A stretch of 64,000 nt of DNA from Zea mays (taxonomy: Eukaryota; Streptophyta; Magnoliopsida; Poales; Poaceae). A program made the translations under genes and the position numbers. This document shows, one piece after another, positions 46,882-59,112 of the stretch; positions within the stretch are counted from its first letter, which is position 1; each line of letters starts with the position of its first letter. The notes under the pieces are model-generated. The model saw nothing but the letters and a program-made list of their open reading frames with translations. It ran no database searches and was not told the DNA's origin. Location: NCBI RefSeq assembly GCF_902167145.1, contig NC_050102.1, positions 10,726,850 through 10,790,849 on the forward strand. Direction: 5' to 3'.

Positions 46882-48273
46882 TGTCGGGTACCGTAATTAG
46901 GGGTACCCCCACCACTCCTAATCACGGCTGGTAAACACCTTCAGAGCAAACCGTGAAGACTGATAGCTCGGGTCAAAGTCAAGGCTTCGTCTACCAGGGG
47001 ACGCGGTCTCACCTCACCCGAGCCCGGCCTCGGATGGAACAGTGGTCCCAGACGAATCCACATCTCACCCGAGGGTCTCCTCAGACAGTGAGCGCACCCT
47101 CGGCTCAGCCAAAGGCAAGCCTTGTCGTGCAAGCGACTTTGGCCAAATCGCGTTACCAACCGACCATGTTGCGTGCGCATTTAATGCTGGGGTCGCCTGA
47201 CACCTTATCCTGACACGCGCGCCTCAGTCGGCAAGGTCAAAGTGACCGCAGTCACTTCACCCTTTCACTGACCGATCTGACAGGAAAACAGCGCCGCCCG
47301 CCCCGCTCCGGCTGCTGTGCCAACCACCCGGGCGAAACCGACACGGTCGAGTTTAGCCTCGGGCGCAACAGGAAGCTCCGCCTCGCCCGACCCTAGGGCT
47401 CGGCCTCGGGAGGAAATCTCCGCCTCGCCCGACCCCAGGTCTCGGCCTCGGCCTCGTCCTCGGGAAGAGTCACGTCCTCGCCTGACCCTGGGTCTCGGCC
47501 CCAGCCTCGGCCTCGGAGGAGTTGCCGCCTCGCCCGACCTCAGGCTCGGATCAACCGCGCCACAAGGGATGCATCACTACCCTACTCATAGCTAGCTCAG
47601 GCTACGAAGGAACAAGATCGGCGTCCCATCCAGCTTACCCCGGTAACAGGCGATGGTGTTTTCCCGCATGCAACCATGACATCGGTGGTTCTCAAGCCCC
47701 CTACGGAAGCAAGGAGACGTCAGCAGGATCCATACAGCACCAACAACTATACTGCTACAGGGCTCAAGGCACTTCTCCGACGGCCACGATACTACCTCTA
47801 CAGGGCACGAGACATCCCCCCGACGGCCACGTTGTTATCTGTATAGGGCTCAGGGCACTCCCCTGCCAGCCACGTTAGCTCCCAGCTACACCCCATTGTA
47901 CAGCTGGGCATCTCCTTACGTCTAAAAAAGGGGTTGTCCAGGGCCCCACAGAAGAAAGGGGGGACAGAGGGACGAGCATACGAACATACGAGCATACGTA
48001 CACACAGCAGGAGAGACGAGTAGACGCACGACAAAGGGACTGGAGAAGACGAGCAGGGGCCGGACCCTCTCTCTCTCTCTCCTACTCTCTCTCTCTCTCG
48101 CCCTCGCTCTCTCGCAAGGCTTGTAACCCCCTACTACAAGCACCCTGGTGCAGGATAATACAAGGCTCATTCCTCCACTTGTGCTCCATCTCGCACCAAC
48201 CCATCTGGGCAGGGGCACGCAGCGACAAATTTACTCGTCGGTCCAGGGACCCCCCGGGTCCGAAACGCCGACA
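46882..48273 (+). repeat. 3' LTR of H (1392 bp)
   Basis: Same ends as the 5' LTR, few-percent divergence, and a shorter CT microsatellite (48067-48113). Confidence 0.95.
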
Positions 48274-48278
48274 CAATC

Positions 48279-49533
48279 CGAGCCATATATAACTCTGCTA
48301 GCTGAGAACCTTTATAAGTAGTCTTGACAGGAATAAAGTGAGCCACTTTAGTTAATCTATCCACAATCACCCATATAGCATCATATCCTTTCTGGGTGCG
48401 AGGCAATCCAGTAATAAAATCCATACCAATCTCTTCCCACTTCCACTCGGGTATCTTCAGTGGATGCAGTAGTCTAGCTAGCCTTTGGTGTTCAGCCTTA
48501 ACTCTTTGACACACATCACACATAGCCACATGTGCAGCCACATCTCTCTTCAATCCATACCACCAATATTTCTACTTCAAATTCTGATACATCTTGGTAC
48601 TACCAGGATGAATAGAACAATCTGAGTCATGGGCCTCCTTCAATATAGTCTCACGAAGGCTTTCAATATCAGGAACACATATCCTATCCTTGAACCATAT
48701 GGTGCCTTGCTCATCCTCTGTGAATTCTGGACCTCGACCTTCAGTAATCAGATCCTTAATCTCTTGTATTTTAGCATCACCAATTTGTCCTTTGCGGATT
48801 TCTTGCTCCAAAGTAGGTTCCACATCAATGGTAACTCCTTCAGTATGAGCAACTATCTCCAGGTTAAGTCTCCTAAAATCCTCAACAATCTCATCAGGTA
48901 GCTGGGCAACAATAGCTGAATGAACATGCTCCTTTCAACTCAAGGCATCTGCAACCAAATTTGCCTTGCCCGGGTGATAGTGAATCTCCAAATCATAGTC
49001 CTTAATAAGCTCCAACCAACGGCGTTGCCTAAGGTTGAGATCCTTCTGAGTGAATATATACTTGAAACTCTTATGATCTGTGTATACTTGACACTTGGTT
49101 CCCATAATATAATGTCTCCAAATCTTAAGTGCATGCACAACGGCTGCCAATTCTAAGTCATGAGTGGGGTAGTTCAATTCATGTTTCTTTAACTGACGAG
49201 ACGCGTAAGCAATCACATGTCCTTCTTGCATGAGCACACACCCCAAGCCTTAGCCACATGCATCGCAATAGATATCAAATCCTTTATGTAAGTCTGGCAT
49301 AACCAACACTGGTGGCGACATCAATCTCTTCTTCAATTAATCAAAGCTATCTTGGCACTTCTCGTCCCACTTAAATTCTCTTCCTTTCTCCAAAAGCGAG
49401 GTCATAGGCTTAGCAATCTTAGAAAATCCTTCGATAAATCTTCGATAATATCCTGCTAATCCCAAGAAACTCCGAATCTCAGTAACTGTAGTGGGTACTC
49501 TCCACTCCATTATCTCCTTAACCTTAGCAGGAT
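48279..49533 (-). pseudogene. Element B pol, part 2: RT end, RNase H, integrase N-terminus
   Basis: Read on minus from 49533: [12 protein letters not shown] (RT thumb/connection), Gypsy RNase H (49246-48935; [22 protein letters not shown]), then the integrase zinc-binding region (HDS..IHPG...CDVCQR) and core start MDFITGLP, up to the H insertion. Stops occur near 49340, 49248, 48931 and 48571. The integrase reading frame resumes at 34751. Confidence 0.88.
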
Positions 49534-50149
49534 CCACATGAGCAAGTTTAAATTTAGAGTACACTTATGTATGAGTTATTTGACGATGCTTATTTATGAG
49601 ATATTGAATGTTATTTAATTATATTATATTAATTATAGTGTTATTAAATATATGTGTATGTATTTTTCTTTTTTAAATTATTATAATGTGGTAATTTAAG
49701 AATATACTGCCAAGTAAGTCGTTTCAAATCTTAATAAGACATTTCTCAAAATGTCTAATATCAGTCTCCTAAACAAGACGGTTTTTAAAACGTCCAATAT
49801 CAGTCTCCTAAATAAGATGGTTTTTCTGTTGCGAGTGTCTATTATTATAGGCTATTCTAGTCAGTTTGATAAATACTTTGTGACTTATAATGTTCGTATT
49901 TTCGACAGTTCTTTCGAAGAAGTGTCTTAAACAAAACCTAATGTAAGACGGTTTATTGGACAAAATGATGTAACAAATTCCTTTTTTAGACGGTTATAAG
50001 TTAAAAATGTCTTATTTAATATCTTTTAAGACGGTTTATAACCATCTTAAAAACAGAACATCTTTTGCGACTCCATCAAATTTGGACACATCTTAAGCAT
50101 CTTAATAACTAAAAATTAACCGTCTCATATAACACGATTTGTAGTAGTG
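49534..50149 (-). mobile_element. CACTA-like insert in the RT of element B (~0.6 kb)
   Basis: AT-rich, non-coding, and it separates two RT segments that read as continuous protein without it. On minus the right end begins CACTACTACAAATCG, a CACTA-type terminus. The inside has repeats of AAGACGGTT/AACCGTCTT-like motifs, as subterminal repeats of CACTA elements do. ACT beside the right end resembles ACA beside the left end. The left end is not canonical: CACTT at 49562-49566 leaves about 28 unexplained bases. Confidence 0.6.
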
Positions 50150-52590
50150 ACTGATATTCCTCCATTAGAAATAATATGACCAAGAAATGGCACCTCGCCA
50201 ATCCAAAACTCACACTTGCTAAACTTGGCGTAGAGTTGGTTATCTCGTAGCTTTTGTAGCACCAACCTCAGATGTTCCTCATGATCACTATCACTCTTGG
50301 AATAAATAAGAATATCGTCAATGAAGACCACGACAAATCTGTCCAAATACTCCATAAACACCTTATTCATCAAATTCATAAAATAAGCTGGTGCATTGGG
50401 TAATCCAAACGACATAACAGTGAACTCATATAATCCATATCGAGTCGAGAAAGCCGTCTTAGGAATATCTGATGGTCTAATCCTCATCTGATGGTAACCC
50501 GATCGGAGATCAATCTTCGAGAATACCCTTGCACCTTTCATTTGATCAAATAAATCCTCAATGCGGGGTAACGGATACTTGTTCTTCACAGTAACATCAT
50601 TAAGCGATCTATAGTCCACACACATTCGCTGTGATCCATCCTTCTTCTGTACAAACAGAACCGGCGCTCCCCAAGGTGAGGAACTCGGACGAATGTACCC
50701 AGCCTCTTGTAATTTAGTTAACTGCTTCTTCAGCTCCTTTAACTCTTCTACAGACATCCTGTATGGCCGTTTAGATATAGGGGCAGTTCCAGGTAAGACA
50801 TCTATAACAAACTCAACTTCTCTATCAGGTGGCATCCCTGGCAACTCCTCTGGAAAGACATCCGGAAAGTCTCTAACCACACGGATGTTGTCACCAACAA
50901 ACTCCTCAGGTATAAAGAACATTGCACGTTTGGATGAGGTGGTTACTGCAATATTAACTTGAAATCTTTCTCCTTTAGGGCTGGTGAGTTCTACGGTACC
51001 TCTACCACATGCTATAATGGCCTTTGCCTTTCTTAACCATGACATACCAAGGATCAAATCTATACTGCTTGCCTCTAATATTATAGCAGTAGCTCCAAAT
51101 TCTCTTCCCATAATTGTTAATGTCAATCTACGTGTCATTTGATCTGCCTCAATAGGCCCTTTAGGTGTAATTACTATCATTGGTTTTCTCATTTTTAGCA
51201 GTGGTATCTCATTTGTGTTGGCATATCGAGCAGACATAAATGAATGTGTAGCACCAGAATCAAATAATATAGTTGCAGGAATAGCATTAACGTAAAACAT
51301 ACCGAGTACGATGTCAGCACCATCAGGAGTAGCATCAACGTAGACTTGATTAACCCTCGCAATAGAGTATCCCTTGCTAGATCTTGGAGTCTGTAGCTTA
51401 TTCTGAACTGGGGTAGTAGCAATCCTCTGTGGGCAGACATTTGCATAATGTCCAGTCTTCCCACACTTGAAGCAAGTGGTGCCTGCACTCTGCCCTGAGA
51501 ATTTCGTCGGGGTGCCAGTGGGGGTAGCCTGACGAGGAGGTGGAGTCCTCTGAGGTGATTGCTGAACTGGGCGCTAGCCTCCGCCAGTGTGAACGAGTGT
51601 ACCCTGGGGTGAACTATAGCGAGGACGAACATTGCTGCTTCCTTGTCCTTGAGATATAGCCTTCCTCTTCAAATCTCCCAGCTAAACACGCTTGTGTTCA
51701 ATAGCTAGAGCCTTATCAAGCAGCCTCTGGAATGATGGGAATGTATGTGCCACCAGAGCATACTGTAGAGGTCCATTAAGTCCTTCAATAAAATGTTCCT
51801 GCTTCCTCTCATCCTCAGCAACTTCATCTAGAGCATATCTGGATAACTGAATAAACTTGTCGCAATACCCACTAACTGACATGCTTCCTTGCTTCAGCGA
51901 TAGAAATTCCTTCTTCTTAATCTTCATTAATCTAGCTGGTATATGATAGTTCCTGAAATGTGTACTGAACTCTGCCCAAGTAATAGTATCAACAGCATCG
52001 TGGGCAGCACTATATGAATCCCACCAGTCAGCAGCAGGACCTGTCAGATGTCCAGAAGCATATAAAACCTTCTCCCTGTCAATGCATTGAGCAATGTTCA
52101 ACATCTTCTCTATGGAATTCAGCCAATCATCTGCGTCCAGTGGATCAGGAGAGCTTGCAACCGTCGGTGGCTTATGACTCATGAACTCCCTATGCTTATC
52201 ACGGGGTGGAACTGGTGGTGGTGGTGGAGGCAGTGGTACTTGTTGCTGTTGCTGCTATTGTTGTTGTTGTTGAAATTGTTGTTGCAGCTGCTGTTGCGCC
52301 CTTCTTTCCTGGCGTATCTCCTCTCGTTCCTGGCGTAACTCCTGGCGTATCTCTTCTCGTTCCTGACGCATCTCCTGGCGTTCTTGTTGCATCTGAGCAC
52401 GCATATCTGCCATAGTGTCCGCCATTTGTTGCATCATCCTCATTTGAGCTGCAATCAGTGGGTCAACTCCACCTGGTGGAGGGTTAGGAGGATTCATCTC
52501 TGCTGGCTGTGGCTGGGGTCGTCTATATATCCACTGAGTGTGTCGATTAGGAGGCAAATCAATTCCACCACCCCGCCTGTTATTGACCAT
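50150..52590 (-). pseudogene. Element B gag, protease and reverse transcriptase
   Basis: ATG at 52588-52590. Gag has a GGGIDLP N-terminus, a Met/Gln/Arg-rich coiled part with a poly-Gln run, a capsid core (51682-52182) and the zinc knuckle [14 protein letters not shown] (51433-51474). The protease motif [11 protein letters not shown] follows near 51230-51265 in the same frame. RT holds [20 protein letters not shown], and catalytic FIDD (about 50310). In-frame stops lie near 52256, 51682 and 51575, so the polyprotein is broken even before the insertions. Confidence 0.9.
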
Positions 52591-53071
52591 CTAAGTCAGA
52601 TACATATGGTAAGAGAATAGTAGACAAGGCAGGTAGTTACGAATCATGTTACTTTGGGGAATTTATTAGCTAAGCAGATTAATGTTTTACCTACTAAAGC
52701 TAACTCAATACCTTATGGTGGTACATGCTAAGATGTCCATCTACAATAATTCAATCAATCAAAGAAGCAAATCACGCATTTATCATCAGCACAATCAACC
52801 AATCATTTTTAAATAAAGAAAATAGTTTTAAATTTTGTCTTAGGTTCCCTATCTCTTAAAAAAAGATCATAGTGGTAGGATTCCAAGGTGTGAAATCCAA
52901 CTTGTCTTAGAGTAGAAAAGATAAGATTAATCAGAGTAGAAAAGCAAAATGTGAGATAAGACCAAGATGAGATAAGTATAGAATGAATCAGAATAAGGTA
53001 AGTAGGAAAGGGTTTTGTCCATTTCTATCTAGGTTTCGTCCTACAGTCAACATTTGCTTTGATACCACTTC
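52591..53071 (-). other. 5' leader of element B with iMet-type primer-binding site
   Basis: No coding. On minus TGGTATCAAAGC (53056-53067) lies a few bases after the LTR. It differs from the TGGTATCAGAG of A by one base. The leader parallels that of A. Confidence 0.82.
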
Positions 53072-56000
53072 TGTCACACCTGACTTTAAGGAACAAAGCC
53101 AGGTGCATCTCATACATGCGCCAAGAAGACAACATATATAATAACAGAGTGTATAGAGATAAATGTCACAAAAATCAGAGTATTTATTACATAGCGGAAG
53201 TCTTATTACAAAATAAAAGATAAATATAAAACAAACTATGGATCGTCGTTGGCGCCAATGTCAACTGAGAAACGCCACCTAGATCATATCAAACTCCTCG
53301 CCTTGTGGCTCCTCCTGAACCACCTGTTCTTCTCCTATGGGGGGTGTGAGACAGCAAGGGTGAGCTCACACATGATCATAACTCAACAAGTTATGGGGAA
53401 CCAGTGGCATGAACTCACAAAGGTGGGAGTTCATGTGATGTGTAAGGCTAATCAATGACAGGGGTTAAAGCTGAGCATTGCTTTTAATTAGTTGGTCAAA
53501 GTTTTATTAGCAGTTACTAAATGTAAGTAAATACTAAACCTTAAGTAAAGTAATAGAACAAATTAATAATAAACCCATGCATATGCAAATGACAAATTGA
53601 ATTTAAGTTCCATAAATTAATCATCAAAGAGTCCTGAGCTGTTCATGACCGTGAGCTTGGCTAGTATACCAGTTTTACACTCTACAGAGGTGGTACCCTT
53701 TACCCACAAGTCATGTTACCCATCTGCCAAGGGATCGCGACTCCCATACACCTCTACCTAGGAGGCGAGGCAGGGCAACACTACGAGGCCTTTACAAAGT
53801 TCCACTAGCTTCCGAAAACCCGCTACAGTTTATGGGAAGAGCACTTGCAAGAATCCCCCGTCTGACCGCCATCGCAGCTAAATCAACCCGAGAACCTCCT
53901 TGCATGCAACTCCCCTACTGCCCTTGCCCCTTTCGGGTAAGGTAGTCTTCCACTAGCTTTCCTAATTAGTCAGCCAAGGGCGTCCCATTAAACCCTTGTG
54001 GTGGCACGTGTTTCTCAAGTTAAGCTCTATGTTCCAATTAACATTAATGATCTTGACATGAACAGAAATAGAATAATAAAAGAATTGGAACATAGATATA
54101 ATAAATGATTATCCCAAAACCATGTAAAGCAATAGCAAACTACCCAAGTGATTCAGGGGTAAACAAGGTAATGAGATAAACAATCTAGGGTGACCTATCG
54201 GGTCCCATCAAAATTAACCTATGCATGAATAAATGATATTAAAGAACATTATTGGGTAAAAAGCGGTCAAGGGCACAACTTGCCTTCAATGAGCTCCTGC
54301 TCAGCTACTTCTATCTGCTGCTCACCAGGATCCTCAGTAACAGGTTCTTCTACTCGCCACAATACAAACAAGCATATTGTATAGAGATAATTAACATCAC
54401 ACCAAACATGTAAACAAAATACTCAGTAATAATCTACATATTAAAATAAAATCCTAGGAACATGAATCATAATTTTTGGAGTTATAGATTTTGAGATATG
54501 AATTTCCAAAGGTTTTAAGTGGTTGAAATAGGATTAAGTGAGAAATTATTTTTTTAATGTTGTCATGACAAAACAAAGACTCTAAGTGATAGAGAATAAA
54601 ATTACAAAATTTTAGAAAGTGGGATGGATTAATTTGGACTAGAGATGAATTTTTTATGAATTTTATAAGTTCTAGCAATTCTTTTTCTCATTAAAATCAT
54701 TTCCAGATTTTATTTAACCATTTCTCATGAACTCTGGACTGAGTGCACTATTACAGAGGAAGGCAGGGGCCTCGGGGTAAATTCCACATGACACAGACAG
54801 ATCTAGGCGCGGACAGCGGGTTGAATATAGGGATCTATGGGGTTTCTTTTGCATAATGGCATGGCCGAAGGGGTATCGGGGTTTACTGGCCGCCCGATCC
54901 AAAACGAACGGTGAGGATTAGATCCCGGCCGCGGTAAACGGGTACATGAGCGCGTCCACTCGATCAACGATCGACGGTCGCGATTTAATGAAGCAGGACG
55001 TGATCTGTTTCGACGGATCAAAGATCTACGGTCGTGCGAGTCACTCAAACGAAGGGGTATGATCTTCTAATCGCAGTCGTAGATCGAAGGATGGTCGCGC
55101 CACCCAACTCTGGTCACCGAGGTTTGCCTCCCCGCGGCGGCGCCATCGCCGCACTACGCCCGAGCTCGTTCCCGAGCGCAATCCACCATAGCTACCCGGT
55201 AAAAACCAAATTGGAGGGTCCACAAAACGGAGGGGGAAGTTCATACAGTGGATGGTTGTCTGGACGGTGCTGGCCACAGCGTTAGGCGGAATCGCGGCGG
55301 CGCTTTGACTCCGGCGAGGAATTGCCTTCAATTCACCGCTGCCCGCGCCAGCTTGTTGACCGGACAATTTCCCCCCGGTGGCGCACACCACCACGGCCTG
55401 GATTCGGTCATCAGACGAAGCCCCAGTCGAGATCCCGACCACGGTGGCAATGGCACGGCCGCTTCCCTCTCTCTCTCTCGGTTTCGCTCTGCTGGTACGA
55501 GTAGCTGCGGCCAAGGGGGTCTCGAGTCCAGGGTTTAGAAGCGCAATGCCTGCGCTAGGCACGCGACCACATATATGCGGTGGGAGTACCCGACGTGGGC
55601 GAGCACCGCCGGAGGATCCGCCGCACGGATCGCGCGGTTCGTTGGAGCCGGCGACCAGCCTGATGATAGGTGGGGCCGCGCTGGGAACCGAGCGCGCGCG
55701 GGGTGCACGAGAGACTGGCCCGTGGGGCCCTACGGTCGGCGCTGAGGAGTGTCTGTGCAAGGTGGAAACTTGGTGGGCCACGCAGGAGGGAATGCTGCCT
55801 GGGCCGAAAAGGGAAGTCGGTCGGCCCAAAATGCATAGTGTTGTTTTCCTTTTTTTATTTCTTTTTCTCTTTTCATGATTTGTTTTTCATTTCCATTTGA
55901 ATTCAAAATTCGAATTTTACTATGTGGTAAACCTTCCTCAAATTAAGAGTATAATTTTGCACACACTATTTTATTTATCCATTTATAATATTTATTTTGT

Positions 56001-56294
56001 ATATATACTTTTTTCTCTTCTTTCTCCACTTCTAAATTCTAGCTTTTTCTTTTATATTATAAATTTCCCTTTTGGAATTTTAATATATTTCTTGTCATAT
56101 TATTTTCATATTGTCACAAAATGCACACAAAATAAATTCCCAGCATGATGCATGTATTATTTTTTGGTGTCTTTTGTCATTTATTTGTCTGTTATATGTG
56201 GTGTTCACATGAAACGATAGACATGGATAACACATATGGCTATAAAGTGACATAATTTCTCTTTTTAAACTTTTCTTACAAAGTGGGTATTACA
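53072..56294 (-). repeat. 5' LTR of element B (3223 bp)
   Basis: The pair of 30552-33801. No gene. The GC-rich block 54900-55830 contains open frames on both strands that recur in the other LTR. Confidence 0.95.
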
Positions 56295-56299
56295 CTCTT

Positions 56300-57719
56300 C
56301 AGGTGACTCGTAACCTCGCTACTAACCGTAGCAATAAAAATAAACATGGTATAGGCAAAATTAACATCACCCAAACATAAGAACAAACTGCATAATAATG
56401 TTCTATGCGTTGCTACGAGATGGTGGGCTCGAGAATCACTAATTTTGGAGCTACGGTTTAAAAGATATGATTTTCTAAAGGTTTAGGAGTTGGGTACAAA
56501 AGAAATTAGGTACATAATTTTTATTTAGGTTTCATAACAAAAATAAAGTTACCAGGAAATAAACAATATTAGTATGGATTTAATGCAACTGGAATAGATC
56601 AATTTGGAGTTAAAACGAATTAAATATGAATTAAATAAGTTTCTGGATTTATTTTATACTAAAAGTTCATTATCTCTAATGTATTTCATGGGATTTAATA
56701 CCTCGTGGACTGTGGCCCGAATTTTATAAGAGCACAGGGTTCCTTTTACAAATGTTTGGACCATTATGCAATGATCTTTAAACACGGGGTGACTGTGGGT
56801 TAATACCAATAAAGCACATGGGCTTTTTAGAAGTTTTTCACGGCCGAAGGGGTATCCGATCCCAAGCCGTTGAATTAAAAGTTGATGGTTCTTATTTTAT
56901 AAAACGAAGGGGTAAGTTGATTCTAATCTCAGCAGCAAGATCGCTGATCCACGGCTAACACTTTCCCCTCACCTCCCCCTGAACCGATAACCTGCCTCTA
57001 ATCCACATCGTCCCTGCAAGATCGATGAATGAGATGGCCTATGATTGAGACGGCACGCCACTTCTATTCTTATCCGTCCATTTCTAGATTAGCAGTCCTG
57101 GGCCCATCTCCCTCAACTCGACGACCACATGCGGCGGGGTGCGCCACCGCAGCGGCCGTCATGGCGGAGCTTCGCCGACGAGCCCAGCGCAAAACAATGC
57201 AAGGGCTAATGCGAATCTCAATACAAGGGGCCTACTGACGAGCCCAACGCCCAAGGAAGGCTTCGCTGCTCCAATGAACTCCGGTGACGAATTCACCGGA
57301 CTTAGGCGCCTCCCAGGTTCGATACCCCAAGCGCCCGATATCACCACCGGTTGGCGAATGTCGATCACACCAGTATGGCCACTAGGGAGCATAGGGTGAC
57401 GAAAGCCGGGGCGGCAGTAAGAGTTTTCTTCACCACGCTATAGCTACTGATTCGACGCCGAGGGTAGTAATGGAGACGAGCTAGGCAAGGACGAGCTAGA
57501 TTTTATACCCTGGTACCGACCCCAACAAACCCCCAGCGAGCGCCAAGTTTGTTGCGATTTCCACCCAGATTTTGCGGAGCTTTTTTCAGCGCTCACCGTG
57601 GTAGAGAACGACGATGACTGACCGTGCGGCCCCACAAGTCGGAAGAACAAGTTGGCCATGAGGTGTACTGGTGGGCGGGACCCACACGTCAGTGAGGGGT
57701 CGACGCTTTGTGCGGTTCT
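56300..57719 (-). repeat. 5' LTR of element A, piece 3
   Basis: It continues piece 2 after the CTCTT duplication. It aligns loosely with the middle of the B LTR (CCGAAGGGGTAT, TTTTGGAGCTACGG) but is clearly older or more diverged. No coding signal. It is cut at 57719 by E2; compared with B, roughly 0.5 kb of the LTR should lie beyond E2. Confidence 0.72.
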
Positions 57720-59062
57720 TGAAAGGGAAATGTGCCCTTGGGCAATTTCTATAATGTTTTGGTGATTAAGTGCCCAACACATTTAACTAAGTGCCCATGT
57801 GCTAAACAAAGTGAGAAGTGCAAATCAAGGCAAAAGGTATGTTTCTAGACTTAGTACATTGTTTTGAGTACTAACATATTTTGTCTAAGTGCTAGAAACA
57901 GGGAAGAAAGAATTGGAAAAAGACATGGCTCTGTGCAGCCAACTCCAGCTCGGCTTGGCACACCGGACTGTCCGGTGGTGCACCGGACAATGTCCGGTGC
58001 GCCAGGCTGGTTCGCGTGAAAAGGCCACTCTCGGGACTCGATGGCGGCGTACGGCTATAATTCACCGGACGGTCCAGTGAGTCGTCCGCGGCGAACTCGT
58101 CACTCTTGGGAAACGGAAAAGGCGACGTGGCTATAATTCACCGGACTGTCTGGTGATGCCCCGGACTGTCCGGTGAGCCAACGGTCGCCAGCGCAATGGT
58201 CGGCCGCGCAATTCGTGGGCGACACATGGCCCGCAGCAACAGTCGATTGGGCACACCGGACTGTCCAGTGTGCACCGAACAGTGTCCGGTGCGCCAACCG
58301 ATCCCGAGGACCAACGGTCGGATGCGCTAGAAAAGGAAGGAGATCGCGCATCGGACAGCTACAGGGACTGTCCGGTGGTGCACCGGACTGTCCGGTGCAC
58401 CACCCAACAGAAGGCAAGTTTGGCCTTCCAAGTTGGCCTCTAACGCTCCTAGCTGCCTTAGGGCTATAAAAGGGACCCCTAGGTGCATGGAGGAGTCACC
58501 CAAGCATTCACTAAGCATCCTAAGACTCCAAGACTCCAACTTCACGCATTTGATTCTTTGTGTTAGCGTTTTGAGCTCCATTTGAGTTGTGAACTCCATG
58601 TGTTGCATTTCGAGCTCAAGTCGTGACTTGTGTGCGTGATTGTGCTGTGTAATTGAGTATTTTGTGTGTTGCTCTTCCCAACCTTACTCTTGTGCGTTCT
58701 TTGTGATCAATCTTGTAAGGGTGAGAGGCTCCAACTTGTGGAGATTCCTCGCAAACAGGAAGAAGACTATAAGCAAGAAAGTCGTGGTATTCAAGTTGAT
58801 CATTGGATCACTTGAAAGGGGTTGAGTGCAACCCTCGTCCATTAGGACGCCACGACATGGAAGTAGGCAAGTGTTACTTGGCCGAACCATGGGATAAAAT
58901 CGCGTGTCTCTTGTGTTGCTCCTCTATGTGATTATTTGTGTTTGCAAGAGCTCGCTTCAAGCTACTTAGCCGTACTAACACTTATAACTAAGTTTTGTGG
59001 CTATTAGTATTTGATTTTTACAGGATCACCTATTCAACCCCCCCCCCCTCTAGGTGCTCTCA
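57720..59062 (+). repeat. 5' LTR of E2 (1343 bp)
   Basis: Starts TGAAAGGGAAATG and ends GTGCTCTCA. Palindromes CACCGGACTGTCCGGTG and variants lie at 57960-58400, followed by the TATA box CTATAAAA (58464-58471). A C10-12 run precedes the LTR end. Confidence 0.9.
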
Positions 59063-59112
59063 ATTGGTATCAAAGTTGTACTCTTCACGTAAGGGACTAA
59101 TCGCCCAAAGAG

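Larger units (their letters stand above)
34752..48273 (+). mobile_element. Huck-like Tat-lineage Gypsy element H (13,522 bp) inside element B
   Basis: LTRs 34752-36156 and 46882-48273; perfect duplication CAATC (34747-34751, 48274-48278). It is inserted within the integrase of B, opposite to B. The start TGTCGGGTACCGTAATTAGG, 1.4 kb LTRs, total length, and a >4 kb non-coding 3' region fit Huck. Coding order is gag, protease, RT, two RNase H domains, integrase. All frames are broken. Confidence 0.93.
30552..56294 (-). mobile_element. Chromovirus (Tekay/Prem1-like) Gypsy element B, minus strand
   Basis: LTRs 30552-33801 and 53072-56294; perfect duplication CTCTT at 30547-30551 and 56295-56299. 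Read on minus: 5' LTR, iMet-type primer site, one gag-protease-RT-RNase H-integrase frame, chromodomain, polypurine tract, 3' LTR. LTRs above 3.2 kb and the chromodomain match the Tekay (Del) clade. It is interrupted by H and by a CACTA-like insert; without these it is about 11.6 kb. Confidence 0.95.
18093..57719 (-). mobile_element. Chromovirus-like Gypsy element A (partial, minus strand, three times interrupted)
   Basis: Visible parts are gag (18177-19310), leader (19311-19950) with primer site (19936-19946), and most of a long 5' LTR in three pieces: 19951-20160, 29497-30551 and 56300-57719. The pieces are joined by similarity to the LTRs of B and D and by the target duplications of the elements that split them. 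No protease, RT or integrase and no 3' LTR is seen: on the left the element stops near 18093-18177 at the hAT junction. The distal end of the LTR lies right of E2, outside the window. It belongs to the same broad family as B. Confidence 0.8.

Noticed and set aside
34752..48273. Env-like gene in H or in Sirevirus E1
   Set aside because: No signal peptide/membrane protein is seen between integrase or RNase H and the 3' LTR in either element.
56300..57500. A host gene between B and E2 (frames at 57029-57399)
   Set aside because: The region aligns in order with parts of the B and D LTRs, so it is the remainder of the A LTR.
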